Positions 26,640 to 35,233 of a stretch of DNA of 64,000 nt are shown in pieces. Position numbers and translations under genes: made by a program. The notes beneath the pieces are model-generated. The model ran no database searches. It saw only the letters and a program-made list of their open reading frames with translations, and was not told the origin of the DNA. The stretch comes from Streptomyces sp. NBC_01408. GTDB lineage: Bacteria > Actinomycetota > Actinomycetes > Streptomycetales > Streptomycetaceae. Position 1 is the stretch's first letter. Each line of letters opens with the position of its first letter. Location: positions 4,557,501 to 4,621,500 of the forward strand of contig NZ_JAPEPJ010000001.1 in assembly GCF_026340255.1 (NCBI RefSeq), in the 5' to 3' direction.

Positions 26640-27038
26640 ATGGCACTGGACAAGCAGCTCGACTGGCTGCTGGACGACCTCACGCGCCGGGTCCAGCAGG
26701 TCCGGCACGCGGTGGTGCTGTCCAACGACGGCCTGGTCACGGGGGCGAGCGCGGGGCTGGCGCGGGAGGACTCGGAGCACCTGGCGGCCGTGGCGGCCGG
26801 TCTGCAGAGCCTGGCGAAGGGGTCGGGGCGGCACTTCCGGGCGGGTGAGGTGCGCCAGACCATGGTCGAGTACGACGACGGGGTCCTCTTCGTCATGGCG
26901 GCGGGTGCGGGCAGCTCCCTGTGCGTGCTGAGTGCGGCAGAGTCCGACATCGGGCAGGTCGCGTACGAAATGACGCTGCTGGTCAACCGGGTGGGCGAGC
27001 ACCTCGGGGTGACGGAGCGACGCATCACGGGCGGCTGA
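26640..27038 (+). CDS. Roadblock/LC7 domain protein (CvnB paralogue)
   Basis: 132 residues, very similar to CvnB 2 kb upstream: LDWLLDDLTRRVQQVRHAVV, LSNDGLVTGASAGLAREDSE, HFRAGEVRQTMVEYDDGVLF and LSAAESDIGQVAYEMTLLVN. The ATG at 26640 is preceded by GGGGAGGGG. No cvnA, cvnC or cvnD is attached, so it may act on the nearby CvnD or on a GTPase elsewhere. It probably arose by duplication of cvnB. Confidence 0.9.
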   Translation: MALDKQLDWLLDDLTRRVQQVRHAVVLSNDGLVTGASAGLAREDSEHLAAVAAGLQSLAKGSGRHFRAGEVRQTMVEYDDGVLFVMAAGAGSSLCVLSAAESDIGQVAYEMTLLVNRVGEHLGVTERRITGG

Positions 27039-27149
27039 GCCGGCGCCCGAAGAGGGCCGGATCCGGGAGTTGTCCACAGGCCTCGCGGGGTGCCGTTGCG
27101 CTGAGTTACGGTCTTCACACAGAGTAATCACTTCTGGTGGGGGAGAACC

Positions 27150-27995
27150 GTGATGATGCAGATGGAGACCGCGCTGCGGGATGCCGAGGCCATGCGCCTG
27201 GACGCGCCGGGGGACGCGGACGTACTGGTGAGCGGGGTGCAGGCCGCCGGGGAACTGGGGCTGAGCCGGAGCGAGTTCGCCCGTGCCGTCCAGCTCGGGA
27301 TCGTGCGCGCCGGGCCGTCGGCGCCCGGCGGCGGCGCGCGGTACGAGCGGGCCGAACTGACCCGGGTCGCATCGGCGGAAGGCCGGTCGGAGGCGGGCCG
27401 GCCGCCGGCGCTGCGTGAGCGCGTCGAGGCCGTGGCCGGCGCGGACGCCGGAGCGGAGGTACTGGGGGTCGGCCCGAGCCGGTTCACCCGGCTCGCGCGC
27501 TGCGGGCACCTCATTCCGGTGGGGTACCGCATCAACCGGTACCGGGCCGTCGTCTGGCTTTATCTGGCAGCGGAACTCAGAGAGTTCGCCGGGCGGGAGC
27601 CCGCGATGCTGCGCGGGACGGCGCCACCGGCGGACCGGGAACTGATGGCGGCCAGGGCCGATCTGCGCCCCCGGAAGTGGCGCGGGCGGCACGTCGGGCT
27701 GCTGCTGAGACGCACCGCCGACCCCTGGGAGCGCGCGGCCGTACTGGCCTCCGTACTCCCCGAGGAAGAGGTGCGGGAGGCAGTGCCCGACCCGGCGGAG
27801 CGGATCATCCTGGCCGCGCTGGCCCCGCCTCCGCCGTACGGGCATCCGCAGGCCCCGGCTGCCGCGGCCGTGGCGCTGCGACTGCTGAAGGCCGAACCGG
27901 CGGAGGAGGCCCTCTGGTACCGGGCCAGCCTGGAGTTCGCTCTGACCGGGGCGCGCGATCAGTCGAAGTCGACGGGCGAGAGGGGGCCGACGTAG
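27150..27995 (+). CDS. Conserved Streptomyces protein with helix-turn-helix-like segments
   Basis: 281 residues (GTG 27150 or ATG 27153, with GGTGGGGGAG upstream). Two segments look like MerR/excisionase-type HTH folds: VSGVQAAGELGLSRSEFARA with the wing GGARYERAELTRV, and AGAEVLGVGPSRFTRLARCG with VGYRINRYRAVVWLYLAAEL. The rest (PRKWRGRHVGLLLRRTADPW and onward) is helical. It could be a DNA-binding regulator, but no family name is assigned with certainty. Its last 37 bp overlap the convergent YchJ-like gene. Confidence 0.75.
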   Translation: MMMQMETALRDAEAMRLDAPGDADVLVSGVQAAGELGLSRSEFARAVQLGIVRAGPSAPGGGARYERAELTRVASAEGRSEAGRPPALRERVEAVAGADAGAEVLGVGPSRFTRLARCGHLIPVGYRINRYRAVVWLYLAAELREFAGREPAMLRGTAPPADRELMAARADLRPRKWRGRHVGLLLRRTADPWERAAVLASVLPEEEVREAVPDPAERIILAALAPPPPYGHPQAPAAAAVALRLLKAEPAEEALWYRASLEFALTGARDQSKSTGERGPT

Positions 27996-28360
27996 ACCCA
28001 GGCCCCGGCCTCGCGGGAGAAGCCGCTGAGCTCGTGCAGTGAACCGGTGTGCCGCCCCTCGCGGTAGTGCGCCCGGAACTCCACGGAGCCCTCCGTCTCG
28101 AACATCCCGCCGCGTTCCGTACCCAGGATCTCCAGGCGCTCCCAGCGCTGCCCGGGGTCCAGGTCGAGCCGTCCCGGGCGGGTCGAGGGGTGCCAGGAGC
28201 GCAGCAGGTAGGCGGTGTCACCCACAGCGAAGGCACTGAAGCGCGAGCGCATCAGCAGCTCGGCCGTGGGTGCCTGCTGGGCACCGGAGTGGAAGCGGCC
28301 GCAGCACTCCGGATAGGCGGCGGGCAGCCCGCAGGGACAGGGGAGGGCCGGGGTGGGCAT
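27959..28360 (-). CDS. YchJ-like SEC-C motif protein (UPF0225)
   Basis: 133 residues. The N-terminal zinc-binding motif PCPCGLPAAYPECCGRFHSG (Cys8, Cys10, Cys19, Cys20) is the SEC-C-type signature. The body TAELLMRSRFSAFAVGDTAY, LLRSWHPSTRP and VEFRAHYREG is a cystatin/NTF2-like domain. It is a cytoplasmic protein of unknown function, full length for UPF0225. Its end overlaps the preceding convergent gene by 37 bp. It is separated by 8 bp from tesB on the same strand and probably co-transcribed with it. Confidence 0.88.
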   Translation of the reverse strand: MPTPALPCPCGLPAAYPECCGRFHSGAQQAPTAELLMRSRFSAFAVGDTAYLLRSWHPSTRPGRLDLDPGQRWERLEILGTERGGMFETEGSVEFRAHYREGRHTGSLHELSGFSREAGAWVYVGPLSPVDFD

Positions 28361-28368
28361 GGATGCGC

Positions 28369-29277
28369 TCAGCTCTTCGGGGACGGTGCGGCGGGCTTGG
28401 CCGGCCGGGCAGAGTACGGACGGAACAGGCCCTCCTGGACCACGGAGACCAGCAGCCTGCCCTCCAGGTCGTAGATCCGGCCGCGGGCCAGACCGCGGCC
28501 GCCGTGCGCGATGGGCGACTCCTGGTCGTACAGGAACCACTCGTCGGCGCGGAAGGGCCGGTGGAACCACATGGCGTGGTCCAGCGAGGCCATGTCGAAT
28601 CCGCGCATGCCCCACAGGGGCTCCACAGGGATGCGCACGGCATCGAGGAGGGTCATGTCACTGGCGTAGGTGAGGGCGCAGGTGTGCACGAGCGGGTCGT
28701 CGCCCAGCGGGCCGACCGCGCGCATCCACACCGCGCTGCGCGGATCGGCGTCCTTGAGCTCCTCGGGAGCCCAGCGGAGCCGGTCCACGTACCGGATGTC
28801 GAAGGGCTGGCGGCGAGCCATCCGCTCCAGCGCCTCGGGCAGCGCCCCCAGGTGCTCGCGGATCTCGTCCGCGACCTTGGGGAGCGTGTCCGGGTGAGGG
28901 AAGTCGAGGCGAGGAGGCAGCTGGTGCTCGATGCTGCCCTCCTCCGGGTGATGGAAGGAGGCGGTGAGATTGAAGATCGTCTTGCCCTGCTGGACCGCGG
29001 TGACCCGGCGCGTGGTGAAGGACCGCCCGTCGCGTACCCGCTCCACCTGGTACACGATCGGCACCCCGGGGATGCCGGGACGCAGGAAGTACGCGTGCAG
29101 CGAGTGGACCGGACGGTCGCTCTCGGTGGTCCGGCCCGCGGCCACCAGCGCCTGGCCGGCGACCTGGCCGCCGAAGACCCGCTGGAGGGACTCCTGCGGG
29201 CTGGCGCCGCGGAAGATGTTGACCTCGATCTGCTCCAGGTCGAGCAGATCGACCAGTCTCTCGGCGGGGTTCGTCAT
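28369..29277 (-). CDS. tesB: Acyl-CoA thioesterase II
   Basis: 302 residues, a double hot-dog thioesterase that hydrolyses acyl-CoA to fatty acid and CoA. Typical blocks are VFGGQVAGQALVAAGRTTES, VHSLHAYFLRPG and, in the second hot-dog, ASLDHAMWFHRPFRADEWFL with the catalytic Asp in MASLDHA. The C-terminus has ARGRIYDLEGRLLVSVVQEG. ATG 29277 is preceded by GGAGA at -9. It follows the RNA helicase gene by 70 bp on the same strand. Confidence 0.93.
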   Translation of the reverse strand: MTNPAERLVDLLDLEQIEVNIFRGASPQESLQRVFGGQVAGQALVAAGRTTESDRPVHSLHAYFLRPGIPGVPIVYQVERVRDGRSFTTRRVTAVQQGKTIFNLTASFHHPEEGSIEHQLPPRLDFPHPDTLPKVADEIREHLGALPEALERMARRQPFDIRYVDRLRWAPEELKDADPRSAVWMRAVGPLGDDPLVHTCALTYASDMTLLDAVRIPVEPLWGMRGFDMASLDHAMWFHRPFRADEWFLYDQESPIAHGGRGLARGRIYDLEGRLLVSVVQEGLFRPYSARPAKPAAPSPKS

Positions 29278-29347
29278 CAGGGGTTCTCCACTGTCAGGTC
29301 CGGGCGGAGCCGGCGGGAAGCGGGAGCCGGCGGGGTGCGGGGGACGG

Positions 29348-31879
29348 TCAGAGCGCGCCGAGTTCGCCGACGGAGGTGACCCGGATGACCGCCCGGCCCT
29401 CCTCGTCGGAGGCCGCGAGGTCGACCTCGGCGCTGATGCCCCAGCCATGGTCCCCGTTGGGGTCGGCGAAGGTCTGCCGGACGCGCCACAGGCCGTGCGC
29501 CGGGTCCTCCTCGATCTGCAGGAGCTTCGGCCCGCGTGCGTCGGGGCCGGTGCCCAGGTCGTCGTACTCGTCCCAGTAGCCGTCCAGGGCGTCGCCCCAC
29601 GCGTCCGCGTCCCAGCCGGAATCGCCGTCCAGCTCGCCCAGCACGTTGACGTGGTCGAGCGCGGCCAGCTCCACCCTGCGGAACATGGCGTTGCGGACCA
29701 GGACGCGGAAGGCGCGGGAGTTCGCCGTGACCGGCTTGACCTGGTCGGCCTTCTCCTGGGCCTGCTCCGCCGTCTCCACCTCCGGGTTCGCCAGCTGCTC
29801 CCACTCGTCGAGCAGGCTGGAGTCGACCTGGCGGACCAGTTCGCCGAGCCAGGCGATCAGGTCCTGGAGGTCCTCGGACTTGAGGTCGTCGGGGATGGTG
29901 TGGTCCAGCGCCTTGAACGCGCTCGCCAGATAGCGCAGCACGATGCCCTCGGTGCGGGCCAGCTCGTAGAAGGAGGTGAACTCGGTGAAGGTCATCGCGC
30001 GTTCGTACATGTCACGGATGATCGACTTCGGGGAGACCGGGTGGTCACGGACCCACGGGTGGCTCTTGGCGTACACGTCGTAGGCGTGGAGGAGCAGCTC
30101 TTCGAGCGGCTTGGGATAGGTGACGTCCTGGAGCCGCTCCATCCGCTCCTCGTACTCGATCCCGTCGGCCTTCATCTGGCCGACCGCGATGCCGCGTTCC
30201 TTGTTCTGCTGGGCGGCGAGGATCTGGCGCGGGTCGTCCAGCGTGGACTCCACGACGGACACCATGTCCAGCGCGTACGAGGGGGACTCGGGGTCGAGCA
30301 GGTCGAAGGAGGCCAGCGCGAAGGTGGACAGGGGCTGGTTGAGCGCGAAGTCCTGCTGGAGGTCGACGGTCAGCCGGATGGTGCGGCCCTCGGCGTCCGG
30401 GGTGTCGAGCTTCTCGACCACCCCGCCGTCCAGCAGGGAGCGGTAGATCGCGATGGCCCGCCGGATGTGCCGCAGCTGCGCCTTGCGAGGCTCGTGGTTG
30501 TCCTCGAGGAGGTGGCGCATGGCCTTGAAGGCATCGCCCGGCCGGGCGATGACCGACAGCAGCATGATGTTGGTGACCTTGAAGCGCGAGGTCAGCGCCT
30601 CCGGGTCGGCGGCGATCAGCTTCTCGAAGGTGATGTCCGACCAGGCGACGAAGCCCTCGGGTGCCTTCTTGCGGACCACCTTGCGGCGCTTCTTCGGGTC
30701 GTCGCCCGCCTTTGCGAGGGCCTTCTCGTTCTCGATGACGTGCTCGGGCGCCTGGGCGACCACATAGCCCGCCGTGTCGAAGCCGGCCCGGCCGGCCCGG
30801 CCGGCGATCTGGTGGAACTCGCGGGCGCGCAGGGTCCGGACGCGGTTGCCGTCGTACTTGGTGAGCGCCGTGAACAGCACCGTGCGGATCGGCACGTTGA
30901 CGCCGACGCCGAGGGTGTCGGTACCGCAGATGACCTTGAGCAGACCGGCCTGGGCGAGCTTCTCCACCAGGCGCCGGTACTTGGGCAGCATGCCGGCGTG
31001 GTGCACGCCGATGCCGTGCCTGACATAGCGCGAGAGGTTCTGGCCGAACTTCGTGGTGAAACGGAAATTGCCGATGAGTTCGGCGATCTTGTCCTTCTCC
31101 TCGCGCGTGCACATGTTGATGCTCATGAGTGACTGCGCCCGCTCGACCGCCTGGGCCTGCGTGAAGTGCACGATGTAGACGGGCGCCTGCCGCGTCTCCA
31201 GCAGCTCGGTGATCGTGTCGGTGATCGGGGTGGTCACGTACTCGTACGACAGCGGGACGGGCCGGGTGGCCGAGCGGACCACGGAGGTCGGCCGGCCGGT
31301 CCGCCGGGTGAGGTCCTCCTCGAACCGCTTCATGTCGCCGAGGGTCGCCGACATCAGGACGAACTGTGCCTGCGGCAGCTCCAGCAGCGGGATCTGCCAG
31401 GCCCAGCCGCGGTCCGGCTCGGCGTAGAAGTGGAACTCGTCCATCACGACCTGGCCGATGTCGGCGTGCTTGCCGTCGCGCAGCGCGATGGAGGCCAGCA
31501 CCTCGGCGGTGCAGCAGATCACGGGGGCGTCCGCGTTCACGGAGGCGTCGCCGGTCAGCATGCCGACGTTCTCGGTGCCGAAGAGCTTGCACAGGTCGAA
31601 GAACTTCTCCGAGACCAGCGCCTTGATGGGGGCGGTGTAGAAGGTGACCTTGTCCTGGGCCAGGGCGGTGAAGTGGGCACCTGCGGCGACCAGGCTTTTG
31701 CCGGAGCCCGTGGGGGTGGAAAGGATCACGTTCGCCCCGGAGACGACCTCGATCAGCGCCTCCTCCTGAGCCGGGTACAGGGTGATGCCCTGGTCCTCCG
31801 CCCACGAGGAGAAAGCCTCGAAGAGGGCGTCGGGGTCGGCGTTCGGCGGGAGCTGATCAATGAGGGTCACACCCCCCAT
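29348..31879 (-). CDS. Ski2/Mtr4-like DEAD/DEAH-box RNA helicase
   Basis: 843 residues. Walker A TPTGSGKS (55-62), DEFH box (147-150), LMSATLGD (motif III), GTDTLGVGVNVPIRTVLFTA and HQIAGRAGRAGFDTAGYV (motifs V and VI) define an SF2 Ski2-like helicase. After residue 450 comes a long helical domain with a conserved tail corresponding to the DUF3516 type of actinobacterial helicases. It probably acts in RNA turnover or ribosome maintenance. ATG 31879 is taken as the start; GTG 31870 is possible. Confidence 0.92.
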   Translation of the reverse strand: MGGVTLIDQLPPNADPDALFEAFSSWAEDQGITLYPAQEEALIEVVSGANVILSTPTGSGKSLVAAGAHFTALAQDKVTFYTAPIKALVSEKFFDLCKLFGTENVGMLTGDASVNADAPVICCTAEVLASIALRDGKHADIGQVVMDEFHFYAEPDRGWAWQIPLLELPQAQFVLMSATLGDMKRFEEDLTRRTGRPTSVVRSATRPVPLSYEYVTTPITDTITELLETRQAPVYIVHFTQAQAVERAQSLMSINMCTREEKDKIAELIGNFRFTTKFGQNLSRYVRHGIGVHHAGMLPKYRRLVEKLAQAGLLKVICGTDTLGVGVNVPIRTVLFTALTKYDGNRVRTLRAREFHQIAGRAGRAGFDTAGYVVAQAPEHVIENEKALAKAGDDPKKRRKVVRKKAPEGFVAWSDITFEKLIAADPEALTSRFKVTNIMLLSVIARPGDAFKAMRHLLEDNHEPRKAQLRHIRRAIAIYRSLLDGGVVEKLDTPDAEGRTIRLTVDLQQDFALNQPLSTFALASFDLLDPESPSYALDMVSVVESTLDDPRQILAAQQNKERGIAVGQMKADGIEYEERMERLQDVTYPKPLEELLLHAYDVYAKSHPWVRDHPVSPKSIIRDMYERAMTFTEFTSFYELARTEGIVLRYLASAFKALDHTIPDDLKSEDLQDLIAWLGELVRQVDSSLLDEWEQLANPEVETAEQAQEKADQVKPVTANSRAFRVLVRNAMFRRVELAALDHVNVLGELDGDSGWDADAWGDALDGYWDEYDDLGTGPDARGPKLLQIEEDPAHGLWRVRQTFADPNGDHGWGISAEVDLAASDEEGRAVIRVTSVGELGAL

Positions 31880-32015
31880 CTTGCCTGGCTTCCCCCCGTA
31901 TGCGGGAACCGGCCGTCGGGACGAAGATCACCGCCGGTACGCTGTGCCGTCGATGCGGCCCGAACGAAACCGTCGACCGGGCCCGACCACCACACCACCG
32001 GGGCGGGGAACGACC

Positions 32016-32807
32016 ATGATGGGTCCGGCTCACTCACTGTCCGGGGCAGCGGCCTGGCTGGGGGTGGGCGCGGCGACCGCGGCCGCCGGACACCCCATGC
32101 CGTGGCCGGTCCTCGTCGTCGGCGCGCTGATCTGCGCCGGGGCGGCCCTCGCCCCCGACCTGGACCACAAGTCGGCGACGATCTCGCGCGCCTTCGGCCC
32201 CCTCTCCCGGGGCCTGTGCGAGGTCGTCGACAAGATCTCTTACGCGGTCTACAAGGCCACCCGCTCCACGAAGGACGCCCGCCGCACCGGGGGCCACCGC
32301 ACCCTGACGCACACCTGGCTCTGGGCCGTCCTGATCGGCGGCGGCGCCTCGGCCATCGCCGTGACCGCCGACCGCTGGGGCGTCCTCGCACTGCTCTTCG
32401 TCCACCTGGTGCTGGCCGTGGAAGGCCTCCTGTGGCGGGCCGCCCGGATGTCCAGCGACGTCCTGGTCTGGCTGCTGGGTGCGACCAGCGCCTGGATCCT
32501 GGCGGGCGTACTGGACCAGCCCGGCAACGGCGCGGGCTGGCTGTTCACCGGCCCGGGCCAGGAGTACCTCTGGCTCGGTCTGCCGATCCTCCTCGGCGCC
32601 CTGGTCCACGACATCGGCGACGCCCTGACCGTCTCCGGCTGCCCGATCCTGTGGCCCCTCCCGATCGCGGGCAAGCGCTGGTACCCGATCGGCCCGCCCA
32701 AGATGATGCGCTTCCGCGCGGGCAGCTGGGTGGAGCTCAAGGTCCTCATGCCGGTGTTCCTGCTCCTCGGAGGCTTCGGCGGCGCCTCGGCCCTGGGCTT
32801 CATCTGA
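32016..32807 (+). CDS. YdjM-like membrane-bound metal-dependent hydrolase
   Basis: 263 residues with about six membrane segments. The family signature includes APDLDHKSATISRAFGPLSR near 45-65 and the later GGHRTLTHTWLWA with paired His residues (near 93-99), the proposed metal-binding site of the LexA-regulated YdjM family. HDIGDALTVSGCPILWPLPI follows near 200-220. ATG 32016 is chosen because GGGGA precedes it. It is divergent from the helicase with 136 bp between starts. The enzymatic substrate is unknown. Confidence 0.85.
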   Translation: MMGPAHSLSGAAAWLGVGAATAAAGHPMPWPVLVVGALICAGAALAPDLDHKSATISRAFGPLSRGLCEVVDKISYAVYKATRSTKDARRTGGHRTLTHTWLWAVLIGGGASAIAVTADRWGVLALLFVHLVLAVEGLLWRAARMSSDVLVWLLGATSAWILAGVLDQPGNGAGWLFTGPGQEYLWLGLPILLGALVHDIGDALTVSGCPILWPLPIAGKRWYPIGPPKMMRFRAGSWVELKVLMPVFLLLGGFGGASALGFI

Positions 32808-32818
32808 GCCCCAGGGCC
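32789..32818. terminator. Hairpin spanning the stop codon
   Basis: GGCCCTGGG (32789-32797) pairs with CCCAGGGCC (32810-32818) across the TGA of the YdjM-like gene. It lies between convergent genes and can end transcripts of both strands. Confidence 0.65.
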
Positions 32819-32839
32819 GAAGCGCTCACCCGGCCGCCG

Positions 32840-34990
32840 TCAGGAGCTCGTGAGGATGACGAGCTGCCGGGTCGCCCGGGTCATCGCGACGTAGCGGTCG
32901 ACGGCTCCTTCGACGCCCTCGCCGAACGCCTCGGGGTCGATGAGGACGACCAGGTCGAACTCCAGCCCCTTCGACAGTCCCGGGGTCAGCGACCGGACCC
33001 GGGACGTCGCCCGGAAGGCGGGGGCGCCGATGACGCAGGCGATGCCGTCGTCATTGGCGGCGAGCCAGGTGTCGAGGAGCGAGTCCAGGTCCGCAACGGA
33101 TCCGCGGAGGACGGGAACGCCGCTGCTGCGGATGGAGGTCGGCACATTGGCGTCCGGGAGCGCTGCCCGGATGACCGGCTCGGCCTCCGCCATGACCTCT
33201 TCCGGCGTGCGGTAGTTGATGCTGAGGGAAGCCTGGTCGATCCGGTCGAGCCCGACCCGCTCGAGCCGTTCCCGCCACGACTCCGTGAACCCGTGCCTGG
33301 CCTGGGCGCGGTCCCCGACGATGGTGAAGCTCCGGGACGGGCAGCGCAGCAGCAGCATCTGCCACTCCGCGTCGGTCAGTTCCTGAGCCTCGTCCACGAC
33401 GATGTGCGCGAACGGGCCGGCGAGCAGGTCCCGGTCGGCGCCGGGCAGAGCGGTCTCGTCGATCAGGCTGTCCTGCAGGTCCTTTCCACGCAGCATCGTC
33501 ACCGCACCCTCACCGTCGGCGTCGGCCGCGATCACGCTGTCGATGACGTTGGCCATGCGCTCGCGTTCGGCGGCGACGGAGGCGTCGCGCCGACGCTTGC
33601 GCAGTGAGGCCTCCGGGTCGCCGAGCCGCTGCCGCGCCGCGTCCAGGAGCGGCAGGTCGGACACCGTCCAGGCCTGGGCGTCCTTGCGCCGCAGCTTCCG
33701 GACGTCTTCGGGGCTGAGCCAGGGAGCGCACTTGCGCAGGTAGGCGGGTACCTCCCACAGGTCTGCGACGAGGTCAGTCGCTTCGAGCATCGGCCAGGCG
33801 CGGTTGAGGGTCGTGACCAGCTCTCTGTTCTGCAGCAGCGACTTGCGGAACAGGTCGGGCGATACATCGTCGACGTCGTGCTTGTCCATCAGGATCGTAA
33901 CCAGCTCCTCCCAGATCTGGTCCCGTGCCTCGTTGTGCGGAGTACCTGCTTCCGGTGCATCGAACGCCGCGGCCCAGTCGTCGGCGCTCAGCCAGATGTC
34001 GGACCAGTGGGTCTCGACCGTCATCCCCTTGGCGGGCGGCTCTTCGTAGAGACGGACCGCAGGCTCGATCGCCTTCACCATGTCCGCGGACGACTTCAGA
34101 CGGGCCACGTCCGGGTCGCTCTCGACCGCCGCCCCGGCTCCCTCGTCGACGAGGTCCCGCAGGGTGCAGGTCTGCACACCCTCCTCGCCGAGGCTGGGCA
34201 GGACGTCGGCGACGTAGTCCAGGTAGGGCCGGTGCGGGCCGACGAACAGCACGCCGCCCCGACGGTGACCGAGGCGGGGGTCGGAGTACAGGAGGTGGGC
34301 GGTGCGGTGCAGGGCGACCACGGTCTTCCCCGTACCGGGACCGCCGTCGACGACGAGGGCGCCGCGGGATCCCGCCCGGATGATGGCGTCCTGATCGGCC
34401 TGGATGGTGCCGAGCACGTCTCGCATCCGGGACGACCGGTTGCCGCCCAGGCTGGCGATGAAGGCGGACTGGTCGTCGAGCGCGGCGTGCCCTTCGAGCC
34501 CTTCCGAGGTGAACACCTCGTCCCAGTAGTCGCTGATCCGGCCACGGGTCCAGCGGTACCTGCGGCGGCTCGCCAGGCCCATCGGACTGGCGTGGGTCGC
34601 CGCGAAGAACGGCTCGGCCGCGGGCGAGCGCCAGTCGAGCAACAGCCGGCGCCCCGTGCTGTCGGTGAGGCCGAGCCGTCCGATGTACACGGGCTCGGGA
34701 TCGTCCGTGCTGACGATGTGTCCGAGGCACAGGTCCATACCGAAGCGGCGCAGGGCGCGCAGGCGACCGGTCAGACGGTGGATCTCCACGTCCCGGTCCA
34801 TCGCCTCCCGGCCGACGCCGCCGGGCGCCCTACGCGCGGCGTCGAGGCGGTCGGACACCTCGGCGATCGCCTGCTCGAGGCTCTCGGCGATGGCCGCGAA
34901 ATGCTGCTCGTCGCGGCCGATCAGCGTCGGGTCGGCCTTGGGGGAGAGGTGGCTGGGAAGGTCGAACGCACTGGTGGTCAGCGAATGCAC
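32840..34990 (-). CDS. helR: RNA polymerase recycling helicase HelR (rifamycin resistance)
   Basis: 716 residues, a UvrD-like SF1 ATPase of the HelD group. The N-terminal TTSAFDLPSHLSPKADP is characteristic of HelR, the protein described in Streptomyces venezuelae that displaces rifamycins from RNA polymerase. Walker A GGPGTGKTVVALHR lies near 217-230, the DEAQ box in VVDEAQELTDAEWQ, and the C-terminal SKGLEFDLVVLIDPE and YVAMTRATRQLVIL motifs complete the motor. The N-terminal coiled coil (residues 25-75) is the secondary-channel arm. GTG 34990 is preceded by GGGAG. An RAE palindrome lies 61 bp upstream of the start, supporting the assignment and rifamycin induction. Confidence 0.93.
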   Translation of the reverse strand: MHSLTTSAFDLPSHLSPKADPTLIGRDEQHFAAIAESLEQAIAEVSDRLDAARRAPGGVGREAMDRDVEIHRLTGRLRALRRFGMDLCLGHIVSTDDPEPVYIGRLGLTDSTGRRLLLDWRSPAAEPFFAATHASPMGLASRRRYRWTRGRISDYWDEVFTSEGLEGHAALDDQSAFIASLGGNRSSRMRDVLGTIQADQDAIIRAGSRGALVVDGGPGTGKTVVALHRTAHLLYSDPRLGHRRGGVLFVGPHRPYLDYVADVLPSLGEEGVQTCTLRDLVDEGAGAAVESDPDVARLKSSADMVKAIEPAVRLYEEPPAKGMTVETHWSDIWLSADDWAAAFDAPEAGTPHNEARDQIWEELVTILMDKHDVDDVSPDLFRKSLLQNRELVTTLNRAWPMLEATDLVADLWEVPAYLRKCAPWLSPEDVRKLRRKDAQAWTVSDLPLLDAARQRLGDPEASLRKRRRDASVAAERERMANVIDSVIAADADGEGAVTMLRGKDLQDSLIDETALPGADRDLLAGPFAHIVVDEAQELTDAEWQMLLLRCPSRSFTIVGDRAQARHGFTESWRERLERVGLDRIDQASLSINYRTPEEVMAEAEPVIRAALPDANVPTSIRSSGVPVLRGSVADLDSLLDTWLAANDDGIACVIGAPAFRATSRVRSLTPGLSKGLEFDLVVLIDPEAFGEGVEGAVDRYVAMTRATRQLVILTSS

Positions 34991-35050
34991 TTCGTGAAAC
35001 TCCCGTTTCCGCAGGTTCCGGCTCAGGTGCCCGATTCTGCGGCACCCCCT

Positions 35051-35069
35051 GGGCCTTGCGGCAAGCCCC
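35051..35069 (-). promoter_or_regulatory. Rifamycin-associated element (RAE)
   Basis: The 19 bases GGGCCTTGCGGCAAGCCCC form a near-perfect palindrome (9-bp arms with the core CTTGC/GCAAG). On the minus strand it reads GGGGCTTGCCGCAAGGCCC, matching the published RAE apart from the central base. It lies 61 bp upstream of the helR start codon. RAEs mediate rifamycin-responsive induction of resistance genes in actinomycetes. Confidence 0.88.
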
Positions 35070-35089
35070 CCCGTGCGCTATAAGTTGAG

Positions 35090-35117
35090 AGTGCCCCGGA
35101 GAGGGCACTATTTTTTT
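35090..35117 (+). terminator. Hairpin with T-run upstream of the RAE
   Basis: AGTGCCC (35090-35096) pairs with GGGCACT (35103-35109) around CGGAGA and is followed by A and seven T (35111-35117) on the plus strand. As a plus-strand terminator it has no obvious upstream gene. On the minus strand the same hairpin lies between the ABC exporter stop and the helR promoter and could insulate the two. Confidence 0.6.
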
Positions 35118-35233
35118 GTCCGGATCACCCACCGCGGACGGCCGAGCCCTCCCCCATGAAGGCGCTCCGCCGCGGCACTTCCCCCATCGAAGCCCGCGGC
35201 CCGCACAGCCCGCACGGCCCGCCGTTCCGGGGG

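Noticed and set aside
28964..31132. 722-codon plus-strand frame opposite the thioesterase and helicase
   Set aside because: It mirrors two well-conserved minus-strand genes and has no domain of its own.
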